From: JAOUEA01 sp035550775
GTDB taxonomy: Bacteria > Actinomycetota > UBA4738 > HRBIN12
DNA length: 35,540 nucleotides
Direction: 5' to 3'
Assembly (NCBI GenBank): GCA_035550775.1
Contig: DASZOO010000053.1
Span: forward strand, 1 to 35,540
Shown in pieces: positions 18,429 to 25,220 of this stretch. A program made the translations under genes and the position numbers. The notes under the pieces are model-generated. The model saw nothing but the letters and a program-made list of their open reading frames with translations. It searched no databases and had not been told where the DNA came from. Numbering within the stretch: the stretch's first letter is position 1; each line of letters starts with the position of its first letter.

Positions 18429-19685
18429 CTAGGTGCCTTGCTCCCAGCTGCTGAGGTAGTGCTCCTGCTCGGTCGTGAGCTCGTCGATCTCGACGCCCAT
18501 CGCGCGCAGCTTCAGGCGCGCGACATCCTTGTCGATCTCGACCGGCACCGGGTAGACGCGAGGTTCCAGCTGCCCCCGGTGCGACACCACCCATTCGGCT
18601 GAGAGCGCCTGGTTCGCGAACGACATGTCCATGACCGCGGCCGGATGCCCCTCGGCGGCGGTGAGGTTCACGAGACGCCCTTCCCCCAGTAGGTACACGC
18701 GTCGGCCGTCGGCGAAGGTGTACTCGTCGACGAACTCCCGGATGCGGCGGACACCGCCCGTTCCCAGCGACGCCAGCGCCGCCTTGTCGATCTCCACGTC
18801 GAAGTGCCCCGAGTTCGCGAGCATCGCGCCGTCCTTCAGCAGCTCCATGTGGTCGCGGCCGATCACCGTCGTGTCACCGGTCACCGTGATGAAGACGTCG
18901 CCCACACGAGCGGCCTCGCGCAACGGCATGACGGTGTAGCCCTCCATCACGGCTTCGATCGCGGCCGTCGGATCGACCTCGGTGACGATCACGTGCGCAC
19001 CCATGCCGCGGGCCCGCGACGCGACGCCTCGCCCACACATGCCGTATCCGCACACCACGATCGAGCGCCCCGCCAGCAGGCGATTCGTGGCTCGCATGAT
19101 CGCGTCGATCGTCGACTGCCCGGTGCCGAAGCGGTTGTCGAACAGGTGCTTCGTGTCGGCGTCGTTCACGCTCACGATCGGGTATCGCAGCGCGCCGTCG
19201 TTGGCCATCGCTCGCAGGCGGATCACACCCGTCGTGGTCTCCTCGGTACCCCCGATGATCTCGGTGATCTGATCGGAACGCTCCTTGTGGAGCACGCTCA
19301 CCATGTCCGCTCCGTCATCCATCGTGATGTTCGGATGCACGTCGAGCACGGCGTTGATGTGCTTGAAGAACGTGTCGGTGTCCTCGCCCCTGATCGCATA
19401 CGTGTCGATGCCCGCCTCCACGAGAGCGGCAGCCACGTCGTCCTGGGTCGAGAGCGGATTCGAGGCGCACAGGGCCACCTGGGCGCCTCCCGCCCGCAGG
19501 GTGAGCATGAGGTTGGCGGTCTCGGTCGTCACGTGCAGGCAGGCGCCCACGCGGATGCCGTCGAGCGGTCGTTCCTTCTCGAACCGTTCCTTGATCAGCG
19601 CGAGCACGGGCATCTCGGCGCCGGCCCATCCGATGCGGTCACGCCCGGCCGCCGCCATCGCCATGTCGCGGACGTCGTAGGTCAT
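18429..19685 (-). CDS. ahcY: Adenosylhomocysteinase
   Basis: 418 aa. It hydrolyses S-adenosylhomocysteine to adenosine and homocysteine, keeping methyltransfer reactions running. It shows GACLHVTTETANLMLTL near the N-terminus, CASNPLSTQDDVAAAL, the Lys/Asp region around YPIVSVNDADTKHLFDNR and the GTGQS motif. The NAD-binding loop is GYGMCGRG, where many family members have GYGxxGxG. The length and the end (EQEHYLSSWE) fit the shorter archaeal/Thermotoga-type class, which lacks the long insertion and the Lys-Pro-Asp-His-Tyr-Arg-Tyr tail. The ATG overlaps the stop of the upstream phosphorylase gene (ATGA). The neighbouring purine phosphorylase can take up the purine nucleoside branch of the cycle. 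Confidence 0.95.
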   Translation of the reverse strand: MTYDVRDMAMAAAGRDRIGWAGAEMPVLALIKERFEKERPLDGIRVGACLHVTTETANLMLTLRAGGAQVALCASNPLSTQDDVAAALVEAGIDTYAIRGEDTDTFFKHINAVLDVHPNITMDDGADMVSVLHKERSDQITEIIGGTEETTTGVIRLRAMANDGALRYPIVSVNDADTKHLFDNRFGTGQSTIDAIMRATNRLLAGRSIVVCGYGMCGRGVASRARGMGAHVIVTEVDPTAAIEAVMEGYTVMPLREAARVGDVFITVTGDTTVIGRDHMELLKDGAMLANSGHFDVEIDKAALASLGTGGVRRIREFVDEYTFADGRRVYLLGEGRLVNLTAAEGHPAAVMDMSFANQALSAEWVVSHRGQLEPRVYPVPVEIDKDVARLKLRAMGVEIDELTTEQEHYLSSWEQGT

Positions 19686-20527
19686 GATCTCTCCTCTCCG
19701 ATGCGCGGGAATAGGTCGACGAGCAACCGCCCCACGGCCACCGCGGTCTCGTTCGAGACGCGGACGACTTCGTCGTGCTCCACGTGCTCGCCGAAGGCGT
19801 TCGTGAGCGAGCAGATGCCGAGCACGCGCATGCCCAACGCCACAGCGGGAAGCGCTTCGGGCACCATCGACATGCCGACGACCGTCGCCCCGGCCGCCTG
19901 CAGCATGCCTACCTCGGTCGGCGTCTCGTACGCCGGTCCGCTCATGGCTGCGTAGACGCCGAGCGAGGCCGGGATGCCGAGCTCCCGGGCGCGTTCGAAC
20001 GCGAGATCGCGAAGCGTGGCGTCGTACACCTCGGTCGTGCTGATGAACGTCGGCATGCCGTCGGGATACCGCCACCCACGCAGCGGCGCGACGCCCATCA
20101 TGTTCAGGTGGTCGCGCAGGATCACGACGGTGCCGGCGGCCTCCCCCGGCACGAGGCCGCCCACCGCCGCCGTCAGCACCATCTGCTCGGCGCCGAGCTC
20201 CCGCGCCAGACGTGGAAGCAACGCCGGCACGTCCATGCCGTGGCCCTCGTAGTAGTGCACCCGCCCGAAGAACGCCGCGACGGGCACCCCGGCGAGATGG
20301 CCGAGCACGAGCCGGCCAGCATGTCCGGGCACGCCCGAGGGGGGGAATCCGGGCAGCTCGGTGAACGAGCAACTCGCCACCTCCTGGAGCGCATCGCCGA
20401 GCGCCGGTCCGAGCCCGGATCCGAGGACGACCCCGGCGCGCGGAACCAGATCGGTCCGGCCGCGCACCACCGCCGCGGCCTGTGCGGGGAGATCGTCGCC
20501 GGGACCGGGCCGGCCGGACGTGCTCAC
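19682..20527 (-). CDS. Purine nucleoside phosphorylase (trimeric family)
   Basis: 281 aa. It belongs to the PNP/MTAP family, which splits purine nucleosides with phosphate. The phosphate loop is VVLGSGLGPALG, followed by FFGRVHYYEGHG, the acceptor region AYETPTEVGMLQAAGATVVGMSMVPEA and SLTNAFG. The Asn in the SLTNA position, where 5'-methylthioadenosine phosphorylases carry Asp, favours 6-oxopurine (inosine/guanosine) specificity, though this is inference. It starts at a GTG overlapping the upstream isomerase stop by 4 nt, and its own stop overlaps ahcY, so it is tightly coupled to S-adenosylhomocysteine turnover. Confidence 0.9.
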   Translation of the reverse strand: MSTSGRPGPGDDLPAQAAAVVRGRTDLVPRAGVVLGSGLGPALGDALQEVASCSFTELPGFPPSGVPGHAGRLVLGHLAGVPVAAFFGRVHYYEGHGMDVPALLPRLARELGAEQMVLTAAVGGLVPGEAAGTVVILRDHLNMMGVAPLRGWRYPDGMPTFISTTEVYDATLRDLAFERARELGIPASLGVYAAMSGPAYETPTEVGMLQAAGATVVGMSMVPEALPAVALGMRVLGICSLTNAFGEHVEHDEVVRVSNETAVAVGRLLVDLFPRIGEERS

Positions 20528-21591
20528 GGCGCCGAGACCTCGTCGAGGAACGCCTTGAGCCGGACGATCGCATCGATCGGCGACGGGTCGACCTCGCGGG
20601 CGAGCCCGACGTAGCAGCTCGTGTAGTCACCCATGATCGCCAGGGAGAGGAACCGCGAGAGCCGGTTGCGTCCGGTCGCCCACACCTCTTCGGTCGCCGC
20701 GCCGGCGTCGCGAGCGATCTCGAGCGAGATGGGGAAGCGCACCGAGACGTCGGGGTGCTCCGCCTCGTCCCGGAGCGCGACCACGAAGGACCCCTCGCCG
20801 CGGCCGGCGGACCAGCCCACCACCTCGTTGTGATCGAGCTCCGGCAGCGAGGACGCCCACGCGGGAACCTTGCCGTTCTCGTTCATCTGAGCCTTCCATC
20901 GACCGGCGGCGACCGAGCCGACGCCGTCGGCGCCCCAGATCACGGGTTGACGGTCACCCATGCGACCCGCCAGCGCCTTGGCGTCGTTGCGCTCGACAGG
21001 CACCTCGGGGCCGAGCGCATCCACCAGGGGCTCCATCACGGCGATCGCGTCGTGCACGTCGTCGGACAGCCTGGGCAGCAATCCCACCTTCTCCATCGAG
21101 CCCAGCAGCGCGAACACGAGGTAGCCGAGCGCGGCCCTGGGGAGGTAGCCGCCGGGGATCCGGACCGGCGTGATGCCCAGTTCCGCGGACCGTTCCGAGA
21201 GCCGCCCACCCGAGGTGATCGGCACGATGCGTGCGCCCCGGCTGCGCGCCTCCTCGAAACACGCGAGCGTCTCGGCCGTCCCCCCCGAGTACGAGGAACA
21301 GACCACGAGGCTGTGCGGGCCGACCCATGCCGGCACGACCGGTGAGCGGACGACCTCGACGGGCACCACGAGCCGATCCCCGTAGGTCGCCCGCAGCACG
21401 TCGCCGGCGATGGCGGATCCTCCCATGCCGCAGAACGCGACGGCCGTCACGCCGTCGGCCAGGGGCAGGCCATCGCTCGCCAGGGCCGCGTCGTAGCCCT
21501 CACGCGCATGCCGGGGAAGCGACGAGATCGCGCCCAGCATGTCTCCGGCGTCGAGCGCTCGCAGCGCGTCGACGTCGTTGAGATCGATCAC
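20524..21591 (-). CDS. SIS-domain phosphoglucose/phosphomannose isomerase family protein
   Basis: 355 aa. Two SIS domains: the first shows AFCGMGGSAIAGD and the Ser-rich sugar-phosphate site CSSYSGGTAETL, and the second lies near PVIWGADGVGSVAAGRWKAQMNEN. ELDHNEVVGW holds the catalytic Glu/His pair typical of bifunctional phosphoglucose/phosphomannose isomerases of the archaeal and actinobacterial type. It interconverts fructose-6-phosphate with glucose-6- or mannose-6-phosphate. It sits in a chain of 4-nt overlaps (Trm112-like above, phosphorylase below) downstream of manB, so mannose-phosphate supply for envelope glycans is a reasonable role. Confidence 0.88.
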   Translation of the reverse strand: MIDLNDVDALRALDAGDMLGAISSLPRHAREGYDAALASDGLPLADGVTAVAFCGMGGSAIAGDVLRATYGDRLVVPVEVVRSPVVPAWVGPHSLVVCSSYSGGTAETLACFEEARSRGARIVPITSGGRLSERSAELGITPVRIPGGYLPRAALGYLVFALLGSMEKVGLLPRLSDDVHDAIAVMEPLVDALGPEVPVERNDAKALAGRMGDRQPVIWGADGVGSVAAGRWKAQMNENGKVPAWASSLPELDHNEVVGWSAGRGEGSFVVALRDEAEHPDVSVRFPISLEIARDAGAATEEVWATGRNRLSRFLSLAIMGDYTSCYVGLAREVDPSPIDAIVRLKAFLDEVSAP

Positions 21592-21776
21592 CTGGTCTCC
21601 GGGCGCTGTCCCGGCTTCTCGGCCTCATCGATCAACATCACCGGGATGTCGTCGCGGATCGGGTATCGGTAGCCGCAGGTGGTGCAGACGAGCACCTGCT
21701 CGGCCTCGCGGTAGTCGAGTTCGCCGCGATCGTTCGGGCACACGAGGATCTCCAGCAACTGGGGATCGAGGGTCAC
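21588..21776 (-). CDS. Trm112 family protein
   Basis: 62 aa, a small zinc-ribbon-like protein similar to bacterial Trm112/YcaR proteins (LDPQLLEILVCP, then CTTCGYRYPIRDDIPVML). It has Cys 13, 31 and 34; the usual second Cys of the first pair is replaced, in CPND. In other organisms Trm112 activates methyltransferases. The GTG start at 21776 is chosen because AAGGAG lies 5 nt before it; a GTG at 21791 would add five residues without support. It lies between manB (28-nt gap) and the isomerase (4-nt overlap). The adjacency to ahcY, which removes the methyltransferase product, is suggestive. Confidence 0.85.
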   Translation of the reverse strand: MTLDPQLLEILVCPNDRGELDYREAEQVLVCTTCGYRYPIRDDIPVMLIDEAEKPGQRPETR

Positions 21777-21804
21777 GCTCGCTCCTTCCACGTCGGTGCC
21801 GGCT

Positions 21805-23151
21805 TCACGCGTCCCCGCTCCGGATGAGCTCCAGCACCTCGGCGCTCTTGTCGGCCATCAACTGGGGTGTTCGAGCCTCGGCGTTCAGCCTGAGCAACGG
21901 TTCCGTATTGGAGGGGCGCACGTTGAACCACCAGTCGTCGAACTCTACCGTCAGCCCGTCGAGACGGTCTTGCCGCCCGTCGGCGTAGCGCGCCGCGATC
22001 GCCTCGATGCGGGCCTGCTGGTCGTCGACGACCGAGTTGATCTCACCCGTCGCCGAGTACCGACGAAGCGGCGCCAGCAGCTCGGACAGGGGTCGACCGG
22101 ACTTCGACAGCTCGCCCATAGCGACGACCGCCGCGATCAGACCCGAGTCCGCACGGTAGTTGTCCCGGAAGTAGTAGTGGCCGGAGTGCTCTCCGCCGAA
22201 GATCGCCCCGGTCTCGGCCATCACCTGCTTGATGAAGGAATGCCCGACTCTGGTCCGAACCGGTGTGCCGCCGTGCTCCCGGATCACCTCCGGAACGACC
22301 CACGAGCAGATCAGGTTGTGCACGATCTTCGCCCCCGGCTCCCGCTCGAGCATCGCGATCGCGACGAGCGCCGTCAGGAGCGAGCCGCTCACGTCCTGGG
22401 CCTGCTCGTCGACGAGGAAGACGCGATCCGCGTCGCCGTCGAACGCCAGCCCGACGTCGGCATCGTGCTCGAGGACCGCCGCCTTCAGGTCGCGCTGGTT
22501 CTCGGGATCGATCGGGTCGGCGGGATGGTTGGGGAACGTGCCGTCCAGCTCCGCGTACAGATGGTGCATGGTGACGGGCATCCGGGCCATCACGGCGGGA
22601 ACCACGAGCCCGCCCATGCCGTTGGCGGTGTCGGCCACGACGGTCAGTGGCCGCATGGCCTCGACGTCGACGAACGAGAGCACGTGATCGACGTATGCAT
22701 CGAGCAGGTCCTGATGCCGGACCACGCCCGGATCCCCGGTTGGAGGCACGCCCTGTTCGACGAGCGCCCTGATGTCGCGGAGTCCCGTCTCCTCACCGAC
22801 CGGCTTCGCCCCGGCCAGACAGAACTTCAGGCCGTTGTACTCCTTGGGGTTGTGGCTCGCGGTGAGCATGATGCCGGGCATGTCGAGCGAGCCCGACGCG
22901 AAGTAGAGCAGGTCGGTCGAGGCGAGTCCGAGGTCGATCACGTCGACCCCTTGGGAGACCGCTCCCTCCGCGATGGCGGCGGCGAGTTCCGGCGAGCTCA
23001 GCCGACAGTCACGGCCGACCACGATGCCGGGAGCCCCGCTCCACGATGCGAACGCCGCACCGATGGCGCGGACGAGCGTGGCATCGAGATCATCAGGCAC
23101 CACGCCGCGAACGTCGTACGCCTTGAAGATGCGGTCGAGGGCGCTGGACAC
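21805..23151 (-). CDS. manB: Phosphomannomutase/phosphoglucomutase
   Basis: 448 aa. It belongs to the alpha-D-phosphohexomutase family and interconverts the 6- and 1-phosphates of mannose or glucose, feeding GDP-mannose and other sugar nucleotides. The four family signatures are present: phosphoserine loop TASHNPKEYNG (Ser 99), metal-binding DGDADR (238-243), sugar-binding GGEHSGH (319-325) and the phosphate-binding RPSNTEPLLR near the C-terminus. The start is the GTG at 23151, with a TAACAT box 6 nt upstream. It heads the transcript that continues through the Trm112-like, isomerase, phosphorylase and ahcY genes. In mycobacteria manB also adjoins the SIS isomerase and a DUF3499 gene. Confidence 0.93.
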   Translation of the reverse strand: MSSALDRIFKAYDVRGVVPDDLDATLVRAIGAAFASWSGAPGIVVGRDCRLSSPELAAAIAEGAVSQGVDVIDLGLASTDLLYFASGSLDMPGIMLTASHNPKEYNGLKFCLAGAKPVGEETGLRDIRALVEQGVPPTGDPGVVRHQDLLDAYVDHVLSFVDVEAMRPLTVVADTANGMGGLVVPAVMARMPVTMHHLYAELDGTFPNHPADPIDPENQRDLKAAVLEHDADVGLAFDGDADRVFLVDEQAQDVSGSLLTALVAIAMLEREPGAKIVHNLICSWVVPEVIREHGGTPVRTRVGHSFIKQVMAETGAIFGGEHSGHYYFRDNYRADSGLIAAVVAMGELSKSGRPLSELLAPLRRYSATGEINSVVDDQQARIEAIAARYADGRQDRLDGLTVEFDDWWFNVRPSNTEPLLRLNAEARTPQLMADKSAEVLELIRSGDA

Positions 23152-23157
23152 GTCCGC

Positions 23158-23163
23158 ATGTTA
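23158..23163 (-). promoter_or_regulatory. Leaderless-type -10 of manB
   Basis: TAACAT on the minus strand, 6 nt before the GTG at 23151. No ribosome-binding site precedes the start. Confidence 0.5.
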
Positions 23164-23226
23164 CGGAGCGGACGGCTCGACGTCAGGCAAGGGCGCCCGA
23201 GGCCGGAACGACGCCGGAACCGGCGG

Positions 23227-23403
23227 TCACTTCTCGACGACGAGCCCGATCACCGACGCGAGCGGGACCTCGTCGCCGTCGCGGTACCACCACTTCGCCT
23301 CGCAGTGATGGCAGGTGCGGAACGACAGGTCGCGGCCACCGACGGACATCGAGATGGCGATCAGGTCACCGGTGCGGCACTGGGGGCAGGTTCCCGTTTC
23401 CAT
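23227..23403 (-). CDS. Small zinc-ribbon protein of unknown function
   Basis: 58 aa, with two CxxC pairs (Cys 6/9 and 31/34; CPQC and CHHC) that should bind one zinc. No named family is recognised. An upstream ATG at 23487 is in frame, but the codons between 23404 and 23487 have clearly lower G/C at third positions (about 57 percent against near 90 percent in the downstream part), so the ATG at 23403 is preferred. Neither start has a good ribosome site. The gene lies between DUF3499 and manB on the same strand. A zinc-ribbon with a WWYRDG segment could be a small regulatory or ribosome-associated protein; this is a guess. Confidence 0.65.
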   Translation of the reverse strand: METGTCPQCRTGDLIAISMSVGGRDLSFRTCHHCEAKWWYRDGDEVPLASVIGLVVEK

Positions 23404-23569
23404 ACGCAGAGCTTCGGCTGACGGAGGGTTCGGAGCCCATAGCTCGGCACGCTCATTTCCCTGGGTCGGGTGAGTGGTGGGCTCCATGGTCCGCCGGCTC
23501 GAGTCGCCGTCCCCATCCGGGGGACGCCGGCACGGCCCGGCCCACGGCTCGGCGGCTCGCCGGGTGAGG

Positions 23570-23797
23570 TCAGACGGCCAGGGCGGGCGCGGCGGCGGGA
23601 ACGGCTTCGACCCGGGAATCGTGCACGGTCCACCCCACCGGGGGCGTCATGCGCTCCACGTGCTCCCGGCAGAGATCGAGCAGGTGCCGGTCACGTTCGG
23701 GAAGGAGTTCACCGATCGTGACCTGTCGTTCCGTGTATCGGAGGGAGACCGTCGCCACGGGCTCGGCGTCACATCGCATCTTCGCGCACGTTCGCAT
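23570..23797 (-). CDS. DUF3499 family protein
   Basis: 75 aa. It matches the actinobacterial DUF3499 family, small proteins of unknown function encoded beside manB and whiB2. The visible pattern is C4-x4-C9 at the N-terminus (RTCAKMRCDAEPVATV), a central segment with alternating strands, and C43-x2-H46 in LDLCREHVERMTPPVGW, which together suggest a zinc site. The C-terminal tail is Ala/Val/Pro-rich. The ATG at 23797 has a TACCAT -10 7 nt upstream, so the message is probably leaderless. Its promoter has an unusual design: a 16-bp palindrome between -35 and -10 and tandem 13-bp repeats behind it. A related palindrome lies at whiB. Confidence 0.88.
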   Translation of the reverse strand: MRTCAKMRCDAEPVATVSLRYTERQVTIGELLPERDRHLLDLCREHVERMTPPVGWTVHDSRVEAVPAAAPALAV

Positions 23798-23804
23798 CGC
23801 GCGG

Positions 23805-23810
23805 ATGGTA
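23805..23810 (-). promoter_or_regulatory. DUF3499 promoter (-10; -35 at 23829-23834 area)
   Basis: TACCAT on the minus strand, 7 nt before the ATG at 23797. TTGGAG lies upstream with a 17-bp spacer (23811-23827) between the hexamers. That spacer consists of the palindrome at 23812-23827 plus one T, and TTGGAG is the end of the nearest tandem repeat unit. Confidence 0.55.
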
Positions 23811-23811
23811 A

Positions 23812-23827
23812 ATCACATCGATGTGAT
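23812..23827. promoter_or_regulatory. 16-bp perfect palindrome, likely operator
   Basis: ATCACATCGATGTGAT is a perfect inverted repeat with TCACA/TGTGA half-sites. It fills the space between the -35-like and -10 hexamers of DUF3499, where a bound dimer would control RNA polymerase. A second copy with one mismatched pair is at 30614-30631 before whiB. The half-sites face opposite to those of CRP sites (TGTGA-N6-TCACA), so CRP is not indicated. The regulator is unknown. Confidence 0.7.
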
Positions 23828-23878
23828 CTCCAAGCACCCTCTCCAGCACCCTCTCCAAGCACCCTCTCCAAGCACTCA
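23828..23878 (-). repeat. Four tandem 13-bp repeats behind the DUF3499 promoter
   Basis: Read on the minus strand the units are TGAGTGCTTGGAG, AGGGTGCTTGGAG, AGGGTGCTGGAG (one base shorter) and AGGGTGCTTGGAG, directly joined to the palindrome at 23827. Every full unit carries the -35-like TTGGAG. The array could be a set of activator sites (iteron-like), a source of alternative -35 elements, or a slippage-prone tract. Confidence 0.85.
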
Positions 23879-23882
23879 GGGG

Positions 23883-23994
23883 CGGAGCGCACAGCGATGT
23901 ACCCCGCAGTGGCGCTCCGGTTTCCCATCGCGTCGCTACGGGGTACGGGTGGAACCCTACGCCCGGTGGAGGCCGGGCGACAACGGCTCCGGCC
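23883..23994. other. Structured intergenic element (pseudoknot-capable)
   Basis: This stretch between DUF3499 and the L,D-transpeptidase gene is unusually rich in inverted repeats. CGGAGCGC at 23883-23890 pairs with 23912-23919. GTACCCCG at 23899-23906, inside that loop, pairs with CGGGGTAC at 23939-23946, which makes an H-type pseudoknot of two perfect 8-bp stems. GCCCGG at 23961-23966 pairs with 23973-23978 as a 6-bp hairpin, and GGCCGG (23971-23976) could instead pair with CCGGCC (23989-23994). The strand is undetermined. It may be a small RNA, the 3' UTR of the transpeptidase mRNA, or DNA-level binding sites. It matches no RNA class I can name. Confidence 0.45.
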
Positions 23995-24003
23995 AGAAAG
24001 TGT

Positions 24004-24026
24004 GACAAAGAACCGCGGACGGCGGT
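24004..24026 (-). terminator. Possible weak terminator after the L,D-transpeptidase
   Basis: Immediately at the stop codon, the minus strand reads ACCGC, a loop of 5, GCGGT (24012-24026), followed by a T-rich stretch (TCTTTGTC, 24011-24004). The stem is short (5 bp), so confidence is low. Confidence 0.3.
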
Positions 24027-25147
24027 CAGACGTTCACGGACGCCGGCGTATCGCCCTCGACGGCGTCGCCGGGGCGCGAGCCCACGATGATCACCCGCAT
24101 CCCGACCTCGACCATCTCGTAGAGCTGCTCCACCTCGGAGTTGTGCATCCGGATACAGCCGTGGGAGGCGTACGTGCCGATCGAGGAATCGGCGGGTGTC
24201 CCGTGGATGCGGATCAGACCCGGGGCTTCGTCGATGTAGATGGCCCTGGTGCCCATCGGCGCCGTCGGCCCTCCCGGCACCACGGCCGGGAGGTTCGCCC
24301 CCCAGGAGTCGAGCGCGGGGTTGTACCAGGTGGGGTTGACCGCCATGCGGGTCAGCTTCCAATCCCCGGGCGGCGTGGTGTAGCCGGGCATGGCCGTGGC
24401 GACCGAATACGTGCGGATCACCTTGAAACCGTCGTAGAGGTAGAGCTTGTTCTGATCGACCCGCACGACGATCGTGCGTGGCATGGTCTTGGCCGTGACC
24501 TTGGGCTTGACCTTCAACATGGGCAGGGTGATCTCGGAGGCGTTCCCCGCCTTCAGCGCGGATCGAACCGCAGCGCGCGCCTCCGCGAAGTCGAGGGCAC
24601 GCCCGGGCCTCGGCTTGATGAACTCCAGGGCGCCGTCGGAGTAGGTGATGGCCGCGCTCCGCGGCTTGACCGACACGTCGCGAGCGATGCGCCCGAGCAC
24701 CGCGTCGACCCGTGCGTCACCCGAGAGCCTGAGCTCGACCTCCTGGTTCACGGGCTCATCGTTGAACCGATGCCAGAAGCGCGAGAACGTCCCCATCGAC
24801 TCGCTGAGGCCGAGCGCACGATTCACGGCACCGAGCGCGTTGGAGCGCTGGCCGAGCTCGTCAAGGGTGGCCTCCCACCTCCGGTGCCTCACTCGCAGCT
24901 CGACCGTGCGCTGGAGCTCCGTCTCCGCTGCCTCGCGAACGACCGTGATCGCCTCGGCCTTCGTCAAGCCGCCCACGTCGACACCGGCGATGGTGACGCC
25001 GGGAAGGATGCGATCGGCGTGGGACTGCTCGTACCGGTAGGCGGAGTAGGCGGCTCCCCCGGCGGCGAGCACCACGACACCGGCGACGATCGCCACGATG
25101 ACGATCACGCGGTGCTTCCGCGCGGCTGCGTGCGTTCCTCTGGCCAT
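24026..25147 (-). CDS. L,D-transpeptidase with VanW/PG-binding-type N-terminal region
   Basis: 373 aa. A short basic cytosolic N-terminus is followed by one TM/signal-anchor helix at about residues 13-35. The next region (GVTIAGVDVGGLTKAEA) resembles the 'putative peptidoglycan binding' repeat found before YkuD domains. The C-terminal YkuD domain at about residues 224-356 begins TIVVRVDQNKLYLYDG and holds the catalytic HGTPAD (His 315) and SHGCIRM (Cys 331, Arg 333). It would form 3-3 cross-links in peptidoglycan or anchor proteins to it, outside the membrane. It follows DUF5719 and the GT2 gene on the same strand, in an apparent envelope cluster. Intact and of normal length. Confidence 0.93.
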   Translation of the reverse strand: MARGTHAAARKHRVIVIVAIVAGVVVLAAGGAAYSAYRYEQSHADRILPGVTIAGVDVGGLTKAEAITVVREAAETELQRTVELRVRHRRWEATLDELGQRSNALGAVNRALGLSESMGTFSRFWHRFNDEPVNQEVELRLSGDARVDAVLGRIARDVSVKPRSAAITYSDGALEFIKPRPGRALDFAEARAAVRSALKAGNASEITLPMLKVKPKVTAKTMPRTIVVRVDQNKLYLYDGFKVIRTYSVATAMPGYTTPPGDWKLTRMAVNPTWYNPALDSWGANLPAVVPGGPTAPMGTRAIYIDEAPGLIRIHGTPADSSIGTYASHGCIRMHNSEVEQLYEMVEVGMRVIIVGSRPGDAVEGDTPASVNV

Positions 25148-25220
25148 GGGGCAACGATCTCCGCCGCTGGGACGGTCGCGACATGATACGCGAGCACGCG
25201 ACCGCGTTCCCGTCGGTCGA

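Noticed and set aside
23812..23827. A CRP-type site at the DUF3499 palindrome.
   Set aside because: CRP needs TGTGA-N6-TCACA; here the half-sites are in the reverse order, TCACA first.
23828..23878. A CRISPR array.
   Set aside because: The 13-bp units are directly joined with no spacers, and no cas gene is present.
23899..23935. GGGAAACCGG followed by CGCCACTG on the minus strand, reminiscent of a cobalamin riboswitch core.
   Set aside because: The intervening conserved bases and a B12 box are absent, and the DUF3499 start site appears to lie downstream of it without a leader.
23941..23960. GGGTGGAACC on the plus strand, resembling the T-box riboswitch antiterminator motif.
   Set aside because: No plus-strand gene follows, the downstream bases do not fit the T-box consensus, and no specifier hairpin is seen.
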